A DNA stretch of 64,000 nucleotides from Anaspis maculata (GCA_949128115.1 OX421963.1:58585306-58649305); one strand, 5' to 3'. Positions 1 to 13,000 are shown, counted from the first letter of the stretch. Numbers and translations: made by a program. The notes: generated by a model from the sequence alone, not told the origin.

Positions 1-1788
1 GAGCATCGAAAAATAAGTAGTTTCGCAAATAAAAGAAAAATAATAAAAAATAAAAAGTTACAATTTTCAAGATGTGACAAAAACCAATATGACCATCTTG
101 TATGCATACATCAACTTATGATGTGTACCAAATTTTATCAAAAATTCATTGATTGAACTCGAAGTAATAAAAAAAAATCCTTTGCAAAACTCAACTTTGA
201 AAACCTCTATCTCCGTTATAATGCGTTTCCGATGTTTTTTTTTTTCGAGAAAGTCCACATATTTTTTGATACTCTACTATCTCCTGAAATATTGACAAAA
301 AAAGTGTAACACCCTGTATGTGTACCTTAATTCTTAATTATCAAGACAAAAATTTAGTTTTTTTTTCAACCAATACTTTAATTTTAGATTCCCGATCAGA
401 GTTTATTACCGTAGGCGTAGCAAAAAAATAAGCTAGTTCGTATCTTACAATTTTGTCAAGCTCCTAACTTCATGGATAAGTGCAAGCCATTTGCTAAGCC
501 AAATCAAACAAGTTACCGGATGTGACGACCAGGACTTGTCATCGAAAACCAAAAAAATGAATGATTCTCAAAAGTAGTGAAACTTGTCCAATACAAGCTG
601 TAAAGGAGGTATAGGAAAGATAGTGAGAAAATCTTTTAATAATTTTGACAGAGCTGTTTTGGAGAATGTAAAGTCAATAAATTTTGAAACCCCACTAACT
701 GCCTTCATCAACCCAAGGAGACTTTTTTCCACTATTTTTCCTGTAATCTGGAGCTTGGTATTGGACCAGTTACGTAAATTACAAAATTTTCGCCGAATAA
801 CTGGAAATACACCTTCTCTCCGCCCTACTCGCTAAACTTGGAATCAATTAAATGGAATTTAGCTATAGGATCATCTGATACTTTATTGAATATCTACAAT
901 ATACTGGATTTTCAACCAAATCTACGTGTCAAAAAAACATTTTATACGAAATAATTTTTCCATGAGGTCTACGTGACGTTCTAAAACACATATTTTGTTT
1001 CTGTTCACAAAAAAAAGTTTTTTTTGTGATTTTTTAAGAATTACATTCAATCTAGCTATTTTAAGCGAATTCCTGCAAAAAAAAGTCAAAAAAAATTTAA
1101 ATTTAATTTTGTCCACGATTTTTTGAAATTCCGCCTGTGTGCGCCGGCTAGAAAGTTTCAGATACTTCGATAGATCAATGTCATTATTGAATCAAATAAA
1201 ATGCATGGCTTTTATAATTTTGATAGGTGTAACTACCTCATTAGATCAGCTAAAAAATTGTATGTGCTGTTCGTACAGAAAGTGACTTACAGTCCTCCGC
1301 TGGTTGCAGGCCTCGGCTGGCGCCTCGGCGACTGCAAGGTTCCGTCGTCGGTCAGGAATATGGCACTTCCTGTACTAACCACACAACATACTACCTAGAG
1401 TTCATAAATTAAATGGGTCAAGGGTGCCTGTGAATTCAAAAACGTCTGTCGTAACTAACGTAATCCTTTTGAAATAAATTTGTCAAACTATTTCGGAACC
1501 AAATGAAAAATATTTAGATAAATCGTAATGGGGAGGGAGTCCGGACCAACAGTCAATTAATGGTTATGATCGTTCCATACCATCAAAGTTCGCAGCGTAT
1601 CTCCTGTAATATTCACTGGAGACTTCAATTTCGGGTGAACCACAAACCCGTGAGAATTGGCGGAGGAGCCGTTTGACAGATTGCAGCATCAATCGCAAAG
1701 TTTTTGGAATTTTCTGAAGTTCCCTCGCAATATCAGACTTGCAAGAGAAACTGAAAACTGTCGAGATTAAGTGGTCGCCACAAAAACG
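1..1788. other. AT-rich stretch, no gene seen
   Basis: I see no convincing coding region. The short open frames, including one at 584-835, have no recognisable motif, promoter or splice context. A GC-richer patch at about 1290-1370 stands out from its surroundings, but I cannot name it. An ACACCCTGTAT motif at about 308-318 resembles the ends of the CAGGGTG-type MITEs found elsewhere in the window, with no partner end found nearby. Confidence 0.5.
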
Positions 1789-1876
1789 TTATTGGACTTT
1801 TCGGAAGAGTGCAGAGAGCGGCTCTGAACTACTTATTGGACTTTTCGGAAGAGTGCAGAGAGCGGCTCTGAACCGA
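1789..1876. repeat. 44-bp tandem duplication
   Basis: A unit beginning TTATTGGACTTTTCGGAAGA occurs at 1789 and again at 1833. The two copies run head to tail and are nearly identical until they diverge just after CTCTGAAC. No reading frame is associated with it, so it looks like a recent local duplication. Confidence 0.85.
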
Positions 1877-2219
1877 GGCAGCAGTCTGCAAACCACAAGT
1901 CGCGTCTAGCGAAAAGAAACGACGCAAACATTTAGGAGCTTGTCCCAAGTCACAAGTGAAATTTTGGATTATTTGCGAAAAGCTTACAATGCCATGACAT
2001 TGGTTTTTGGCATAAAATAGTGACAGTTTTATGATTTAAAAATGTAAAAATGCAACATACGATGCTGGCTGGGAACCCCTAATACTGATTTTGTGAGTCA
2101 GGTGTAACTGTTCGCTTTGGGTTCTGAAAACGGAGAGAATCATTTGACGAGTAGAGCTCACGCAAGATGAATTTCGAGTTATTCGGGTTAGTTTGGGATT
2201 GGTGGAAGTGCAGGGAGAG

Positions 2220-2497
2220 CAGTGCCGACCTTAGCAATTTTGGCGCCCCGGGCAAGAATGCGAAACTGCCGCCCCTACGTTGGGTCCGCGAGCGAAGCGA
2301 GCAAGAATGAAATATTTTTCTTCCAATAATGGAGCTTTGTGTGCTTTTACAGAAGCAGATTCGGTGATCGCCGCTGGCAAGTCTTTTTTTGCTTTCGTAA
2401 GTTATAAATTTTTTTGATTTCAACCGCGATTTTTTCGCCCCTATGAGCTGGCGCCCCGAGCGATCGCCCGTCTTGCCCTACCCTAAGGCCGCTACTG
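2220..2497. mobile_element. Short hAT-like MITE
   Basis: The segment starts CAGTGCCGACCTTAG and ends CTAAGGCCGCTACTG, so its ends are imperfect terminal inverted repeats. Just inside both ends a GGCGCCCCGRGC segment is also inverted. The 8-bp flanks (AGGGAGAG and AAGGGGAG) are similar but not identical, as expected of a decayed 8-bp target duplication. It has no coding capacity. The hAT assignment rests only on the CAG start and possible 8-bp duplication. Confidence 0.5.
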
Positions 2498-2599
2498 AAG
2501 GGGAGGGAGAGGGAGAGAGAGAATTTACTTCAACTTACCGAGACTCATTTCATGCAGAAAAGCTAGGCAAGTACTAGTAAAATATGACTGAATAATATA

Positions 2600-2718
2600 G
2601 TGTGTCCAACTCTAGTGTGATTCTAGTTGGGTGAAGGTCTCGCCAAGCGACGCATTATTTGGAATAGAGATACTTGGTAAACCATAGCTCACTAGAATCA
2701 CACTAGGGTTGAACGTAC
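2600..2718. mobile_element. 119-bp mariner-type MITE
   Basis: The ends GTGTGTCCAACTCTAGTGTG and the inverted CACACTAGGGTTGAACGTAC flank a short centre, with TA on both sides (2598-2599 and 2719-2720). TA target duplication with terminal inverted repeats is typical of Tc1/mariner-derived MITEs. No transposase is present. Confidence 0.7.
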
Positions 2719-2850
2719 TATAGTGCTAATTTTTCGCCTCTTTCTTCACCGAAATTACTGCAATAAACAGTTTGTTCATTTTGGTCCAATCGAATCGAAT
2801 GTGGATCCAATGTCGAGTTTGATGCTTCTTGCTTCTATCACAAAGTATAT

Positions 2851-3537
2851 ACAGGGTGATTGAAAAATGACGGATTTCCTCCCGTGTACGTTGAGGGAGA
2901 CGTTTACGGAGCACGGAAGAAATAGTGACAAAAATTGGCTCGTTTATCCTTCGAGTTATGAAGAGGTGAAGTTAAGAATTCAACTTCTTCAGTTTGGATG
3001 ATTTTGAAGCAAACATTGTTACTCGCGAAGAATCACATGTCTTTAATAGTTCCTGAATAAAAATTTCTCTTGCAATTAAGATTGGAGTCGCATTTTTAAG
3101 TTTCAAAATTCGCCTTTCACCTCAAAGGTGTTATGAAAATATATTTGGCAAGTATGTTTGGTATGGTATGGCAGGTTCTACGAAGTTTCCAGGGTAACAA
3201 TGCAGCTATGCTATTGTAATGTACCATTGCGGACAAAAAAAAGTAGGAAAGAGCCTGTCATGGAGTGTACCAAATTTGGCTTTATATCACAATGGCAGCA
3301 GGGCGAAATCAGTACACTCTGTGTCAGTCTCTGTTCTCCTTTTTTTGTCCGCAATTTACCTCTTCGATCTGAAGGTGCCAGGTAGGTACTAATGCGATGC
3401 TGCCAGATTGGACCGATTTGTTTTTGCTAATAGCTTGCAAATCAAAGCCGATTTTTTTTTATATATTTTTGCCATGCTCCGTTTACGTCCACTATGACGT
3501 GCCTGAAAGGAAATCCGCCATATTTGAATCACCCCTT
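2851..3537. repeat. Inverted-repeat element with AGGGTGATT ends
   Basis: The left end ACAGGGTGATTGAAAAATGA and following GGATTTCCT are matched in reverse by AGGAAATCCGCCATATTTGA and ATCACCCCT at the right end. A second inverted pair lies inside (GCGGACAAAAAAA near 3229 and its complement near 3343). The 75-residue open frame at 3158-3385 lies inside and looks incidental. Confidence 0.65.
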
Positions 3538-3862
3538 ATAGGGTAGGAAACCACGTATTTACTAACTACTAATACAAAATATGAATTATAATTATTCTCA
3601 GCAGGGCACATAAAACATATTGACATTAATTATTATTGTTTTGAAGGTGAATTTCCAACTTGACTAACTTTACTCGTACATTACTTAAAACTTTTCTTAT
3701 TGATATGTATAGGGTATGGACCCAAGTCAAACGTTTTTTCAACTAAGTTAGTTTGAGAAAGTTGATGCGAGATTTATTAAAGTTTCGACCACCAGGCGCA
3801 TCCACCATTAATTGCGCAGTTTATGAGTCAAGAAGAGTGGTGGTCTGACGTTGGTAGTTGGT

Positions 3863-3896
3863 TGGTGGTGGTGGTGGTGGTGGTGGTTGGTGGTGG
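3863..3896. repeat. (GGT)n microsatellite
   Basis: An almost pure GGT tract of about 30 bases. It accounts for the proline-rich stretch in the overlapping minus-strand open frame, which I do not regard as a gene. Confidence 0.9.
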
Positions 3897-4009
3897 ACTT
3901 GGGGGTGCGACAGACAGCATCGCAATCGCATCACACACACTAGCAGTTCGTTCAGTTTTAGAAGGTAGGTGGGTATCGTTACAGATGAGATGATGAGAGG
4001 ACACCCACC

Positions 4010-4260
4010 GTTAGGGCTGCGAGTCCGGCCAGGTCCAGGAGAGCGCGCCGAGCGGCGGCGCCGGATCCTGCGCCGCCGGCGAGGGCCGCGCTCGCTCCCG
4101 CGCCTCGCCGCCGCCTCGTCTGCGGCACACGCCACCCGCCAGTCAGCATCTGTTAGCGCAACGCGTAAGGCTGGCCCGAAGACTGTCTTGGAGCAACGGT
4201 CAGCAGACTTGGCCCGCCCCCGCGGCCCGCGAGGCCAACAAGGCATCCCCCACGTCCGAA
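4010..4260. other. GC-rich CpG-dense island, possible exon or promoter
   Basis: About 250 bases are markedly GC-rich and CpG-dense in an otherwise AT-rich region. Both strands are open (Arg/Ala/Pro-rich frames), as expected from composition alone. A good minus-strand splice donor (CTAACG/GTGGGT) lies at the low-coordinate edge near 4012. On the plus strand a TTAG acceptor-like site and an AAG/GTGATT donor-like site flank it. It could be a first exon or CpG-rich promoter, but I cannot choose strand or product. Confidence 0.3.
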
Positions 4261-4540
4261 TGATACAAAACAATATCAACGTAATATTTACCGCCACTTT
4301 TACAAGGTGATTTTTCTTATACTTGACACACTTATTTGACTGACGCTCTTTCGGCTGCTTTTTTTTTTAGATAATCGGAAACTATTAACTCTTATTCTAG
4401 ATTGATGCTAGTCTAAAGTAGAGGTAATAGAAAGGGTAGTTTGGCTTGGTATTACAGGTTCCAGGTTTGATTATGTTTTCAGATCAATTATAAATCACCT
4501 TGTTGAGTGACGCTAGAGAGAGAAAAAAAGAAAGAATAGA

Positions 4541-4702
4541 GGCCGGGATGGAGTCCTGCGGGACGCCCCGCGTCGGCTGCCGCGAGGCGGGGGAGCTTGC
4601 CTCGCACGTCGGAGGGGCCCGGGCATGGCTACATGCATGACTACACCGGAAAAAGGCTCACGCGGAGACCCCGGGATCGGACCCGGCCCGGAAACGCGAG
4701 CT
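4541..4702. other. Second GC-rich island; possible last exon of transporter
   Basis: A second GC-rich patch 0.3 kb from the first. Read on the minus strand, a CAG acceptor at 4701-4703 opens a frame of one base plus 14 codons, ending in TGA at 4658-4660. The phase would match the donor of the sugar transporter exon at 15892, giving a serine-rich tail of about 14 residues. The acceptor lacks a strong pyrimidine tract and the implied intron is about 11 kb, so this is speculation on phase and strand only. Confidence 0.15.
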
Positions 4703-4966
4703 GAGTGACATTTCTGATCCAAATTAATCTCAAATTATCATTGATAGTAGGTATAAAGGCTGCAAGCCATAAAATCCGACTGAAATGATATCCTCCTAAA
4801 ACTTGCCATTGGATTTAGGGTTTGACTATAACTAGCTCATATATTATATGACTACTTATTATAATCCTAATCGCGATAACGGCCTTTGATTTCATAACTG
4901 AAAATTTTTCAAGAAAAAATAGGATACATACGCATTGATAGTGCGGGCTTCACTAGTACCCAATCA

Positions 4967-6127
4967 AGGTATCAACGGCGTTATAAGTATAGCGCCACTT
5001 GAGGATGGAGTTAAATTGGTGAAATAAGGCATTACGGAATCAGAGGCTGTGGGCTTATTCCTTGACAGAAATTTTTCATTCAGCTCTCCGTCAAAAGCTA
5101 CAAGGATGTTCTTTAGTTTGAGATGATTGGCATTTCCAAAATCCCAAAAAACATCAAACATTTTTGAATTTGAAAAAAATATTTTATTTTTACCACGTAA
5201 TCACAATTCCAGATCTCAAATGCAAGCTGATTTTGAAGCTGATGACCTGGCAGATGAAATCACTTCTTGGTGTGTAACCCGTGCAAGTATGGCGTAAAAC
5301 GTTGTTTATTGTACCGGGGTGTTCACGATAAAATTCACTCCCCTCCAGTAGATTTCCTTTTGAGATATTCCAAAAAACTGAAAACCTCTTCTTCACGATT
5401 TTTTCCAGGGACCTTAAATGTATCTTCTGAAAATTTCTAGTTGGTACCGTATATAGGGTGTGATATGTAACTTTTTATTTCAAATGCAACACCCTATATT
5501 TTATTCCGTTATTTGGTGGAGCCTTTTTTTCTGATTACAAATATATATGACACTTATGATTTATTTTGACAAGTAAGTTGTCGGAAAAATAATAAAATAG
5601 GTAGTCAAATAATTTTGTTTCGCGGCAAGATGGCTTTGGATTCCACAGTTCATCAAAAAGTTATTCTCACAGAATTTTGTCTGCAGAATTCAACTCTGCA
5701 TGGATAAATGGTCTAATTCGTTCCTAATACAGGGTGTCGCGTAATTTTTTATTTTAAATTAATATATTTCTTTTGACAGCTTCCTTGTCAAAATAAACCA
5801 TAAATGTTATATATCTTTGTGATCAGAAAGAAAGGCTTCATCAAATGACGTAATAAAATATAGGGTGTTGCATTTGAAATAAAAAAGTTACATGTCACAC
5901 TTTGTATACGGTACCAATTGAAAACTTTTAGACGATCGATTCAAGATCCCGGGGAAAAATCGTTGAGAAAAAGTTGTCAGTTTTTCAAACTATCTCAAAA
6001 GGGAATCTCCTAGAGGGGGTGAATTTTATCGTGAGCACCCTGTACATAACTCGGGCCAGAGACCTTCGGAAAAGTACATCACCGTTAACCTGAGGCGTGA
6101 TTTTACTCATAACGCCTTGATACCTCA
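4967..6127. repeat. Long inverted repeat (foldback element)
   Basis: The left arm is clearest at 5311-5600 and the right arm at 5745-6046. They include the block TTGCATTTGAAATAAAAAAG and its complement, and the outermost AAGGTATCAACGGCGTTATA and its complement near 6110. TAGGGTGT motifs recur within. The arms have diverged by many substitutions, so this is an old hairpin-forming element. It codes for nothing visible. Confidence 0.75.
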
Positions 6128-6140
6128 ACTATTATTATGT

Positions 6141-7333
6141 TTTGGAAAAATTTGAATAGTTATTTTTCAAGTTTGTCATACACCTACATCAAGGGAAAAT
6201 CAATATCAGTTCAATTGAAGCCGGAGCATTTTTGATTTTTTTTTGCATCGATAAATTTGAACCAGAAAACTACCATAAAAGAAATGTAGTAATAGTAACA
6301 ATTTCGCACGTAACGACTGAACTTGTGCCAAAACCATTCCTTTCGATAACTATACCAAGATTTCTATGCGTTTTGGCTAAGCCCCGTCGTAGGCGTACCA
6401 GCGACACCACTGACAATAACAATCTCTTGAGAAAAGGGGAAAGGTTTTTCATGCGTGACTTATATGTGTATCGTGTAAAAAGTCATGAAACTGCACGAAA
6501 TCTTGCGACTTTGTTATTTTTATTGCTGGATAACTGGAATCATATCATAAGTATTTAGCGATATGGTAATTATGTATCTGTGTTGTATCTGAAGTTATTA
6601 TCCAATCATTAAATAGTTGAATTTCCGTACATAATCATAATTGAAAGTAAAATCATTATGCAATAACAGTAATATAATTTGTGAATGTGAACGAAACAAC
6701 TTAAATAATTAGGCGAATAAACTGAAAACGCTGTGTTCAAATGTTAATTTGTTCGTTGTTTTTTTTTTCAGTAATCAATAATAAACTCGATTCTAAGATC
6801 TGGCTCTATTCGTGTATAGAAGTCAGATAAAGTGGCGTGCACATGCATGGGAACAAAGATATGGGATTAAAAATCATACATGCTCATCACTCACCCGTAC
6901 AGTCGACTGTCTCGAAAACTAGTCCTGGGATTTCACAAATCAGTTTCAATTAAAGGCTCATCGAAAGGCATTAGTTTGTCATAGTCCATTCACTTTGGTA
7001 ATTTTTTTATTATTAGGTAAGAAAAAATGCAAAAGTAGGTAGGTACACCTGTAATTAAGATCACTACCAAGGTGAATTATCGGGCGATGCATGGTCTGAA
7101 AGGCGTATCTGCCCTCTGACCATTAGAGAATCAAAATTCAAACCGTTGTAAAACTTAAGAATCCATCTTTCCCATGAGAGCTTCACACATACCTGTAATC
7201 GTAGAACTAGCGGGCTGTAAGTAGTGGCTGTTTGTATTAGCGGGAGTCTGCGCTCACGGGTATGCCCGTGAGTTTTTTTTTGCCCTGCATCAACTACTAG
7301 GTTATTAGCAGGTTTTTCAGTGTTTTCTTTTTT
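6141..7333. other. No gene seen
   Basis: AT-rich sequence. The open frames at 6232-6558 (plus) and 6270-6452 (minus) overlap each other antiparallel and show no motif, promoter or splice context, so I do not call either. Confidence 0.4.
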
Positions 7334-7339
7334 TAATAA

Positions 7340-7583
7340 CGATAACAGTGAAGATGATAACAACGAAGACATGTTTGAATCAGTGGGGATTGATCAGTAA
7401 AGTTTTGTTTCAATGGCTCTCTCGTTTCGCCCCTTTTCCCGGGGCATCACTGCACGATAGTAGATGCTCCAGTACTAAGGAACGCGTGAAAAAGTCCATC
7501 TGGCCCAGTGCGGATTTGAACCCGGGACCTTCGCCTTTGAAAGCGAGGCCGAGCTCACTGTGCTAGTGCTACCGACTGGGTTT
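7340..7583 (-). mobile_element. tRNA-derived SINE, family A
   Basis: On the minus strand a tRNA-like head starts near 7583 with AACCCAGTCGGTAGCACTAG (A box). It continues to a B box GGTTCAAATCC around 7511-7522, then a body containing CGTGCAGTGATG and CGAAACGAGA. The same head and body occur at 9686-10015 on the plus strand (shared GGGCCAGRTGGA, TAGTAC, CGTGCAGT, GAAACGAGA). The head does not pair as a complete tRNA acceptor stem, so it is a SINE promoter and not a tRNA gene. Confidence 0.75.
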
Positions 7584-7788
7584 GTGAGTGATTTGTCTTA
7601 TGGGAAATTGCATCTTTTGGCATAAGATCTATGGCAGAATTCAGTCATACGGTTTCGAACTGTGGGCACAGCCGCTAGTTCGGAACGAGATGTTTGTTGA
7701 TTGAGAGTCTCCATTGGCATCAGTTGAAGTATCACATCGATCATTCTGATCTGTTTGACTCGCGTTTCAGATGCGCTGTCCTAATCCC

Positions 7789-9415
7789 TACTAGTCCAGT
7801 CAAATAAGGCAAAAATCGGGCTAAACCGGAAATAAATTCGGAAGTTGACAAAATTTGATGGATCGATGCAGAATTCAACGTAGAATAACATACTGAAATT
7901 CCTGAAAATTCGAAGGCTTGGATTTTTTTTTAGGACCAATAAAAGAGCACCATCCTTGAAAGTTTTCGATTTTTTCTGAATAACTTGTAAACTACCACCT
8001 TTAGAACACCAATACTCGCGAGGCAAATGTAGCCCGTTGAATTCCCAAGAGATCAGTACTAAACTCATTACTTTCTGATCAATAGCCTTCGATATACAGC
8101 GTCTGCCCGAACGCAGTGAAAATTGCTCAAAAATTATTTCCGGATTTTACGTAACAATTTGCATAGTGTCAGTTCACGGGTTGTAACGTGGACAGCAAAT
8201 GTGCGGATTTCAATCTGTTTTACGTGTTTGGAAAGCCAATTCAACATTCGGTATCACACTTTTGTCTAGAAGTCGCCAACTTCAAAATTGTACTTTTCCT
8301 CGACCTTTGAAATCGATACTTGATGTCCCGAAGAATCCCCAAAAATCGATTTTTTTCATACCATGCCATTTGCCTAATTTTCTAAGTAGGGCAAAACCAT
8401 CCAGGGAATATATGAAGAATTGAATACTAAAAAAATAACATGTAACGGGATCTTTTTCCCAGTGATGGTTTCTGAGTTATATGGATTGAAAGACTACAAC
8501 GATCTATTTGGAAGAAAGATAGGTAGTTCGGACACTAACTGCTGAATACTGTACGGACCTTGCATTTGATGATGCAAAATGCCACTCAGCAGACGTATTA
8601 AATATACTTATGTACTTTCCACGTCTGCCAAGTGACATCTTACACCTCAAATGCAAGGTCCGTACAGTATTCAGCAGTTAGTGTCGGACCACCCAGTTTT
8701 TTGTCCAAATAGGTCGTTTTAGTCTTTCAACTCATAAAACTCTGGAACCATCACTTGGAAAAAGATTCCGGAACATGTTGTTTTTTTGGTATTCAATTCT
8801 TCATATATTCCCTGAATGGTTTTGCTCTACTTGAAAAATTGGACAAATGGCATGCTATGAAAAAAATCGATTTTTGGGGATTCTTCGGGTAATCAAGTAT
8901 CAATTTCAGAGGTCAAGGAAAAGTACCATTTTGGAGTTGGCGACTTCTAGACAAAAGTGTGATACCAAAGGTTGAATTGGCTTTCCAAAAATGTAGAACA
9001 CGATAAAATCCGCACATCTGCTGTCTACGTTACAGCCCCTGAACTGACATTATGCAAATTGTTACGTAAAATCCGGAAATAAATTTTGAGTAATTTTCAC
9101 TGCGTCTTAGCAGACGCTGTATCTCAGAGGCTATTGACCATAGAGTGATAAATTTAGTACTGATCTCTTGAGAATTTAACGGGCTACATTTGCTTCGCTA
9201 GTCTTTGTGTTCTAAAAGTGATAGTTTACAAGTTATACAGAAAAAACCGAAAATTTCCAAGGATTGCACTCTTTTATTGGCCCTAGAAAAAAAGCCAAGC
9301 CTAGGAATTGTCGGGAGTTTCAGTATGTTATTCCATGTTAAATTCCGCATCGATTCACCAAATTTTGTCAACTTCCGAGTTTATTCCCGGTTAAAACCTA
9401 TTTTGACTAGACTAT
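7789..9415. repeat. Giant palindrome, arms about 0.8 kb
   Basis: The left arm (about 7789-8595) and right arm (about 8622-9415) are inverted copies separated by a 26-bp centre. Matching blocks include TTAGTGTCGGACCACCCAG against its complement near 8520, and ATTTCCGGATTTTACGTAAC against its complement near 9065. The open frames here at 7781-8068, 8199-8423 and 9205-9423 are the arms read in different phases. They are not genes. Confidence 0.9.
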
Positions 9416-9499
9416 ACGTGTGAATGCTACATACTAAAATGGGGCAACAATGAAAAGTTTACCTACAGAGCAAACGGCCTGATTTTGCTATTTTTGTGG

Positions 9500-9665
9500 A
9501 TTGTGGTGCTCGATAGAGTGGGTAATCTTTCGACTACAAGGTACCATCTTCGATCACCTGATCGTTGACCTGATGTACGATATACAGGGTGACAATGGAA
9601 GGATTGCAAAAATGATCTGATTTTTAAGAAGACAAGTCACAAAATTTTCTAGGTCACATTTTTTG
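9500..9665 (+). repeat. Dispersed repeat shared with 45.1 kb
   Basis: The order GTGGT..TCGATA, GACTA.AAG.TAC.ATCTT, GATCA, TGATGTACGATA, TTTTAAGAA.ACAAGTC is found again in the same orientation at about 45055-45225. The copies are clearly homologous but diverged. It has no coding content. Confidence 0.6.
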
Positions 9666-9685
9666 ATAGTTTACATCAATATCTG

Positions 9686-10015
9686 GTCTAACCCGGCTGG
9701 TAGCGCGAGGGACACCGTCTTTGGAAGCAATTCCAAGGATCGTGGGTTTGAATACGGCTCGGGCCAGGTGGAAATTTTCATGCGCTCTCTAGTACCTTGG
9801 CGTGTACTACCGTGCAGTCACGTTAAGGGAAAAATGGTGAAACGAGAAGGACATCGAACAAATGGTGCTTATGACCTCGCTGTTGATGCGTCCATAAAAT
9901 GGTGGGTGGTGTGAGAGTTACCCGGCGTCCGCCGTCTTAGACAACTAAGGCGACGCTAAGGAGGTACTGCCAATGACTACATGTAGAACCGCCCACCACC
10001 CCACCGCCAAAAAAA
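9686..10015 (+). mobile_element. tRNA-derived SINE, family A
   Basis: The head ACCCGGCTGGTAGCGCGAGG (A box) is followed by GTGGGTTTGAATAC (B box) at about 9742-9755. The body matches the minus-strand copy at 7340-7583. The 3' part, with CTTAGACAACTAAGGCGACG, runs to an A-rich end near 10015. The 83-residue open frame at 9663-9914 is this SINE read through and is not a gene. Confidence 0.75.
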
Positions 10016-10021
10016 TCTGTA

Positions 10022-13000
10022 ATAGTGCAAGCGGTACACCAGGATTGATCAAAAAAAGTGGCATTTGATGATACAAGCAAGCCACTTTGCATATTTGTTG
10101 TCTACACCCATTAGAAAAATTTGACCCGCAGTTCCTAAAAATTCATCCCTTAGGACCCGAGATTTGGGGAGGGGGAGGGAATACTATAAAAAAATACCAA
10201 ACTTTTTCATCCAAACCTGCTGAGGCGTGTTTGGTGTCAAAACTATATAACTCGGACCTCCTCGATACAATGACAATGTCAAAACTCTCGTGCGGTTACC
10301 GGAAGTCGAGTTAAGTTGTCATCTTTGAAAATTAGAGTTGAAGGTCAAAGTTACAAAGTGAGCGTCAATTACCCATAGGTTGGGTATCGATTCTTAGGTT
10401 TTCGGGGTCGCTGAAGACGTATGAAATGAAACAAAAACGATTGGGTACACCGTTCGCCCATATGGTCTACCCATGGGCCCAGAAGTCAGGCAAGCGAGAA
10501 AAATCCTACAAATTTTCGAAAATAGAAGTGAAATAATAATGTGAAATAGCTTTAGTCTGTACTTGGTGATGATGCTGTATCAGCTGTCATATGTGAGATT
10601 CATGATGTTCACCTGTGAGCTGTCAAAAATCCAAAATGGCGCCCATTTAAAACACTCAGGGGAATAATTTATCGTGATTTTCTTTAGAAAGCTCCTACGT
10701 GTCACTAGCTAATCACATGTTGTTCGTCAGTAAACAACGACTAAGAAAGGTCCTTACACTATTGGTGGTATCTTGCATCGTTTGAAAGATATATCCGCCG
10801 CGAAACTGTTTCGGAACCGTTTTTGGACAATAGATTGAATACTTGAATAGAAGGAAAAACTTTGCATGTAGAATTGAAATAACCGACCTAAAGATATTTG
10901 CTTTGTTTCATGTAGTCATGTTTTATGGTTTAGATTGCGTGATCTGTCATTCCTGGTATATAGAGGGTCATAAATCCAAGTTGTCCGCCGCTGTAGGGTT
11001 ATTCAGAAAATTTCATGCTAACTGTGTCCAAAAGCGGAGGGGGGGGGGGGCGGAAAAACTCAAACATGGAAGGTCTACAAACGATAGGTTAATGCATTTG
11101 ATCTAAAGTGCAAAATATCGAAAATACAAAAGATCCAAAACGCAAAAAATCTAAATTAAGTACAAAAGATTTAAAGTACAAAAATCGACAGTACAAAAGA
11201 GCTGAAATTCGAAAGATCTATTGCACAATTCGTACAATTTAGAAAATTTAGAAAATATAAATGGTTTTGAGTTTAGGTTCTTCAAATCCACCAATGAGAA
11301 AGTTGCTTTTTTTGACACACCAGTTGAGGAGCTGGCTTCTTTTGACTCAAGTTGCCTCCTCTCCAAACCTATCAAAAGGAGTTGGTTTTTGACTCAGATT
11401 CCTCCTTTCCAGACCCACCAGATAAAAATTGCTCAATGATTCAGGTTTATTCCTTTATCTTTTCAGACCCTCTAGATATGTCTAGACTCTAGAGTCGTCG
11501 ACTAAGTCTTGCTTAGTAAGTTTGAACAAAAAGAGTAAACTCGAGTCAAAAAGCAGCTTCTTATCTGGTGGACTTAGCACAAATGGAGGAAACTCAAGTC
11601 AAGAAGCATTTCCTGATCCAGTGGATCTGAAAAGAAGGAGGAAACTTGTGACCCTTTCTATTTTCGGTGGTTTGTATATAAATTTTGGACCTCCTGTATA
11701 TTAGACATACTAGATTTACATCTTAGGTACTGTAACCTTTCGTATTTTGAATATTTCGTGTTTTGGATCAAACGCATTAGATATTTTTTCAGATTTTTTG
11801 TAATTGGATCTTTTCTCCGCCACTCTTATTTCCTCCTGTTTTCTGCAACAGTGCAACATTATCGAATAAAACGGTGGCAGAGCGATAGATTTTTTCATTA
11901 GTTTTTATCATGTAGGTGTCATTTTTCAATTGAAATTTCACGTAAGTACATTTTTACTTTAGATAGGTAGGTAGGTAGTTGGTATATCTCTCAAATTATT
12001 GAAGAAATAAAAATGTGAGGAACTCTTTAGAAATATATAGATAAGTAATGTACAGGTGCGGTAGATAATTATTATTTATCGAAATCCAACAATAAAGTTG
12101 GTATGAAATTTTAAACTTACAGAAACGGACATCTTGGATTTATGACCCTCCATCACGAATACATAGACCAGGAATGACAGATCACGCAATCTAAACTATA
12201 AAACATGCCCACATATAACAGAATAAATATCTCTAGGTCGGTTATTTCAATTCTACATGCATAGTATTTCCTACTATTCAAGTATTCAATCTATTGTCCA
12301 AAAACGGTTCCGAAACAGTTTCGCGGCGGATATCTTTTAAACGATGCAAGATACCACCAATAGTGTAAGGACCTTTCTTAGTCGTTGTTCACTGATGAAC
12401 AACATGTGCTTAGCTAGTGACACGTAGGAGCTTTCTAAAGAAAATCACGATAAATTATTCCCGTGAGTGTTTTAAATAGGCGCCATTTTAGATTTTTGAC
12501 AGCTCATAGGTGAACATCATGAATCTCACATAGAACAGCTAATACAGCATCATCACCAAGTACAGACTGGAGCTATTTCACATTATTATTTCACTTCTAT
12601 TTTCGAAAATTTGTAGGATTTTTCTCGCTTGCCTGACTTCTGGGCCCATGGGTAGACCATATGGGCGAACGGTGTACCCAATCGTTTTTGTTCCATTTCA
12701 TACGTCTTCAGCGACCCCGAAAACCTAAGAATCGATACCCAATATATGGGTAATTGACGCTCACTTTGTAATTTTGACTTTCAACTCTAATTTTCAAAGA
12801 TGACGACTTAACTCGACTTCCGGTGACCGCACGAGAGTTTTGACATTGTCATTGTATCAAGGAGGTCTGAGTTATATAGTTTTGACACCAAACACGCATC
12901 AGCAGGTTTGGATGAAAAAGTTTGGTATTTTTTTTAAGTATTCCCTCCCCCTCCCCAAATCTCGGGTCCTAAGGGATGAATTTCTAGGAACTGCGGGTCA

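Noticed and set aside
584..835. 83-residue open frame
   Set aside because: No motif, no promoter, no splice context and AT-rich composition like the surroundings.
3821..4310. Long overlapping frames on both strands with Arg- and Pro-rich sequence
   Set aside because: They result from the GC-rich island and the GGT microsatellite. Both strands being open is a composition effect, and no domain is seen.
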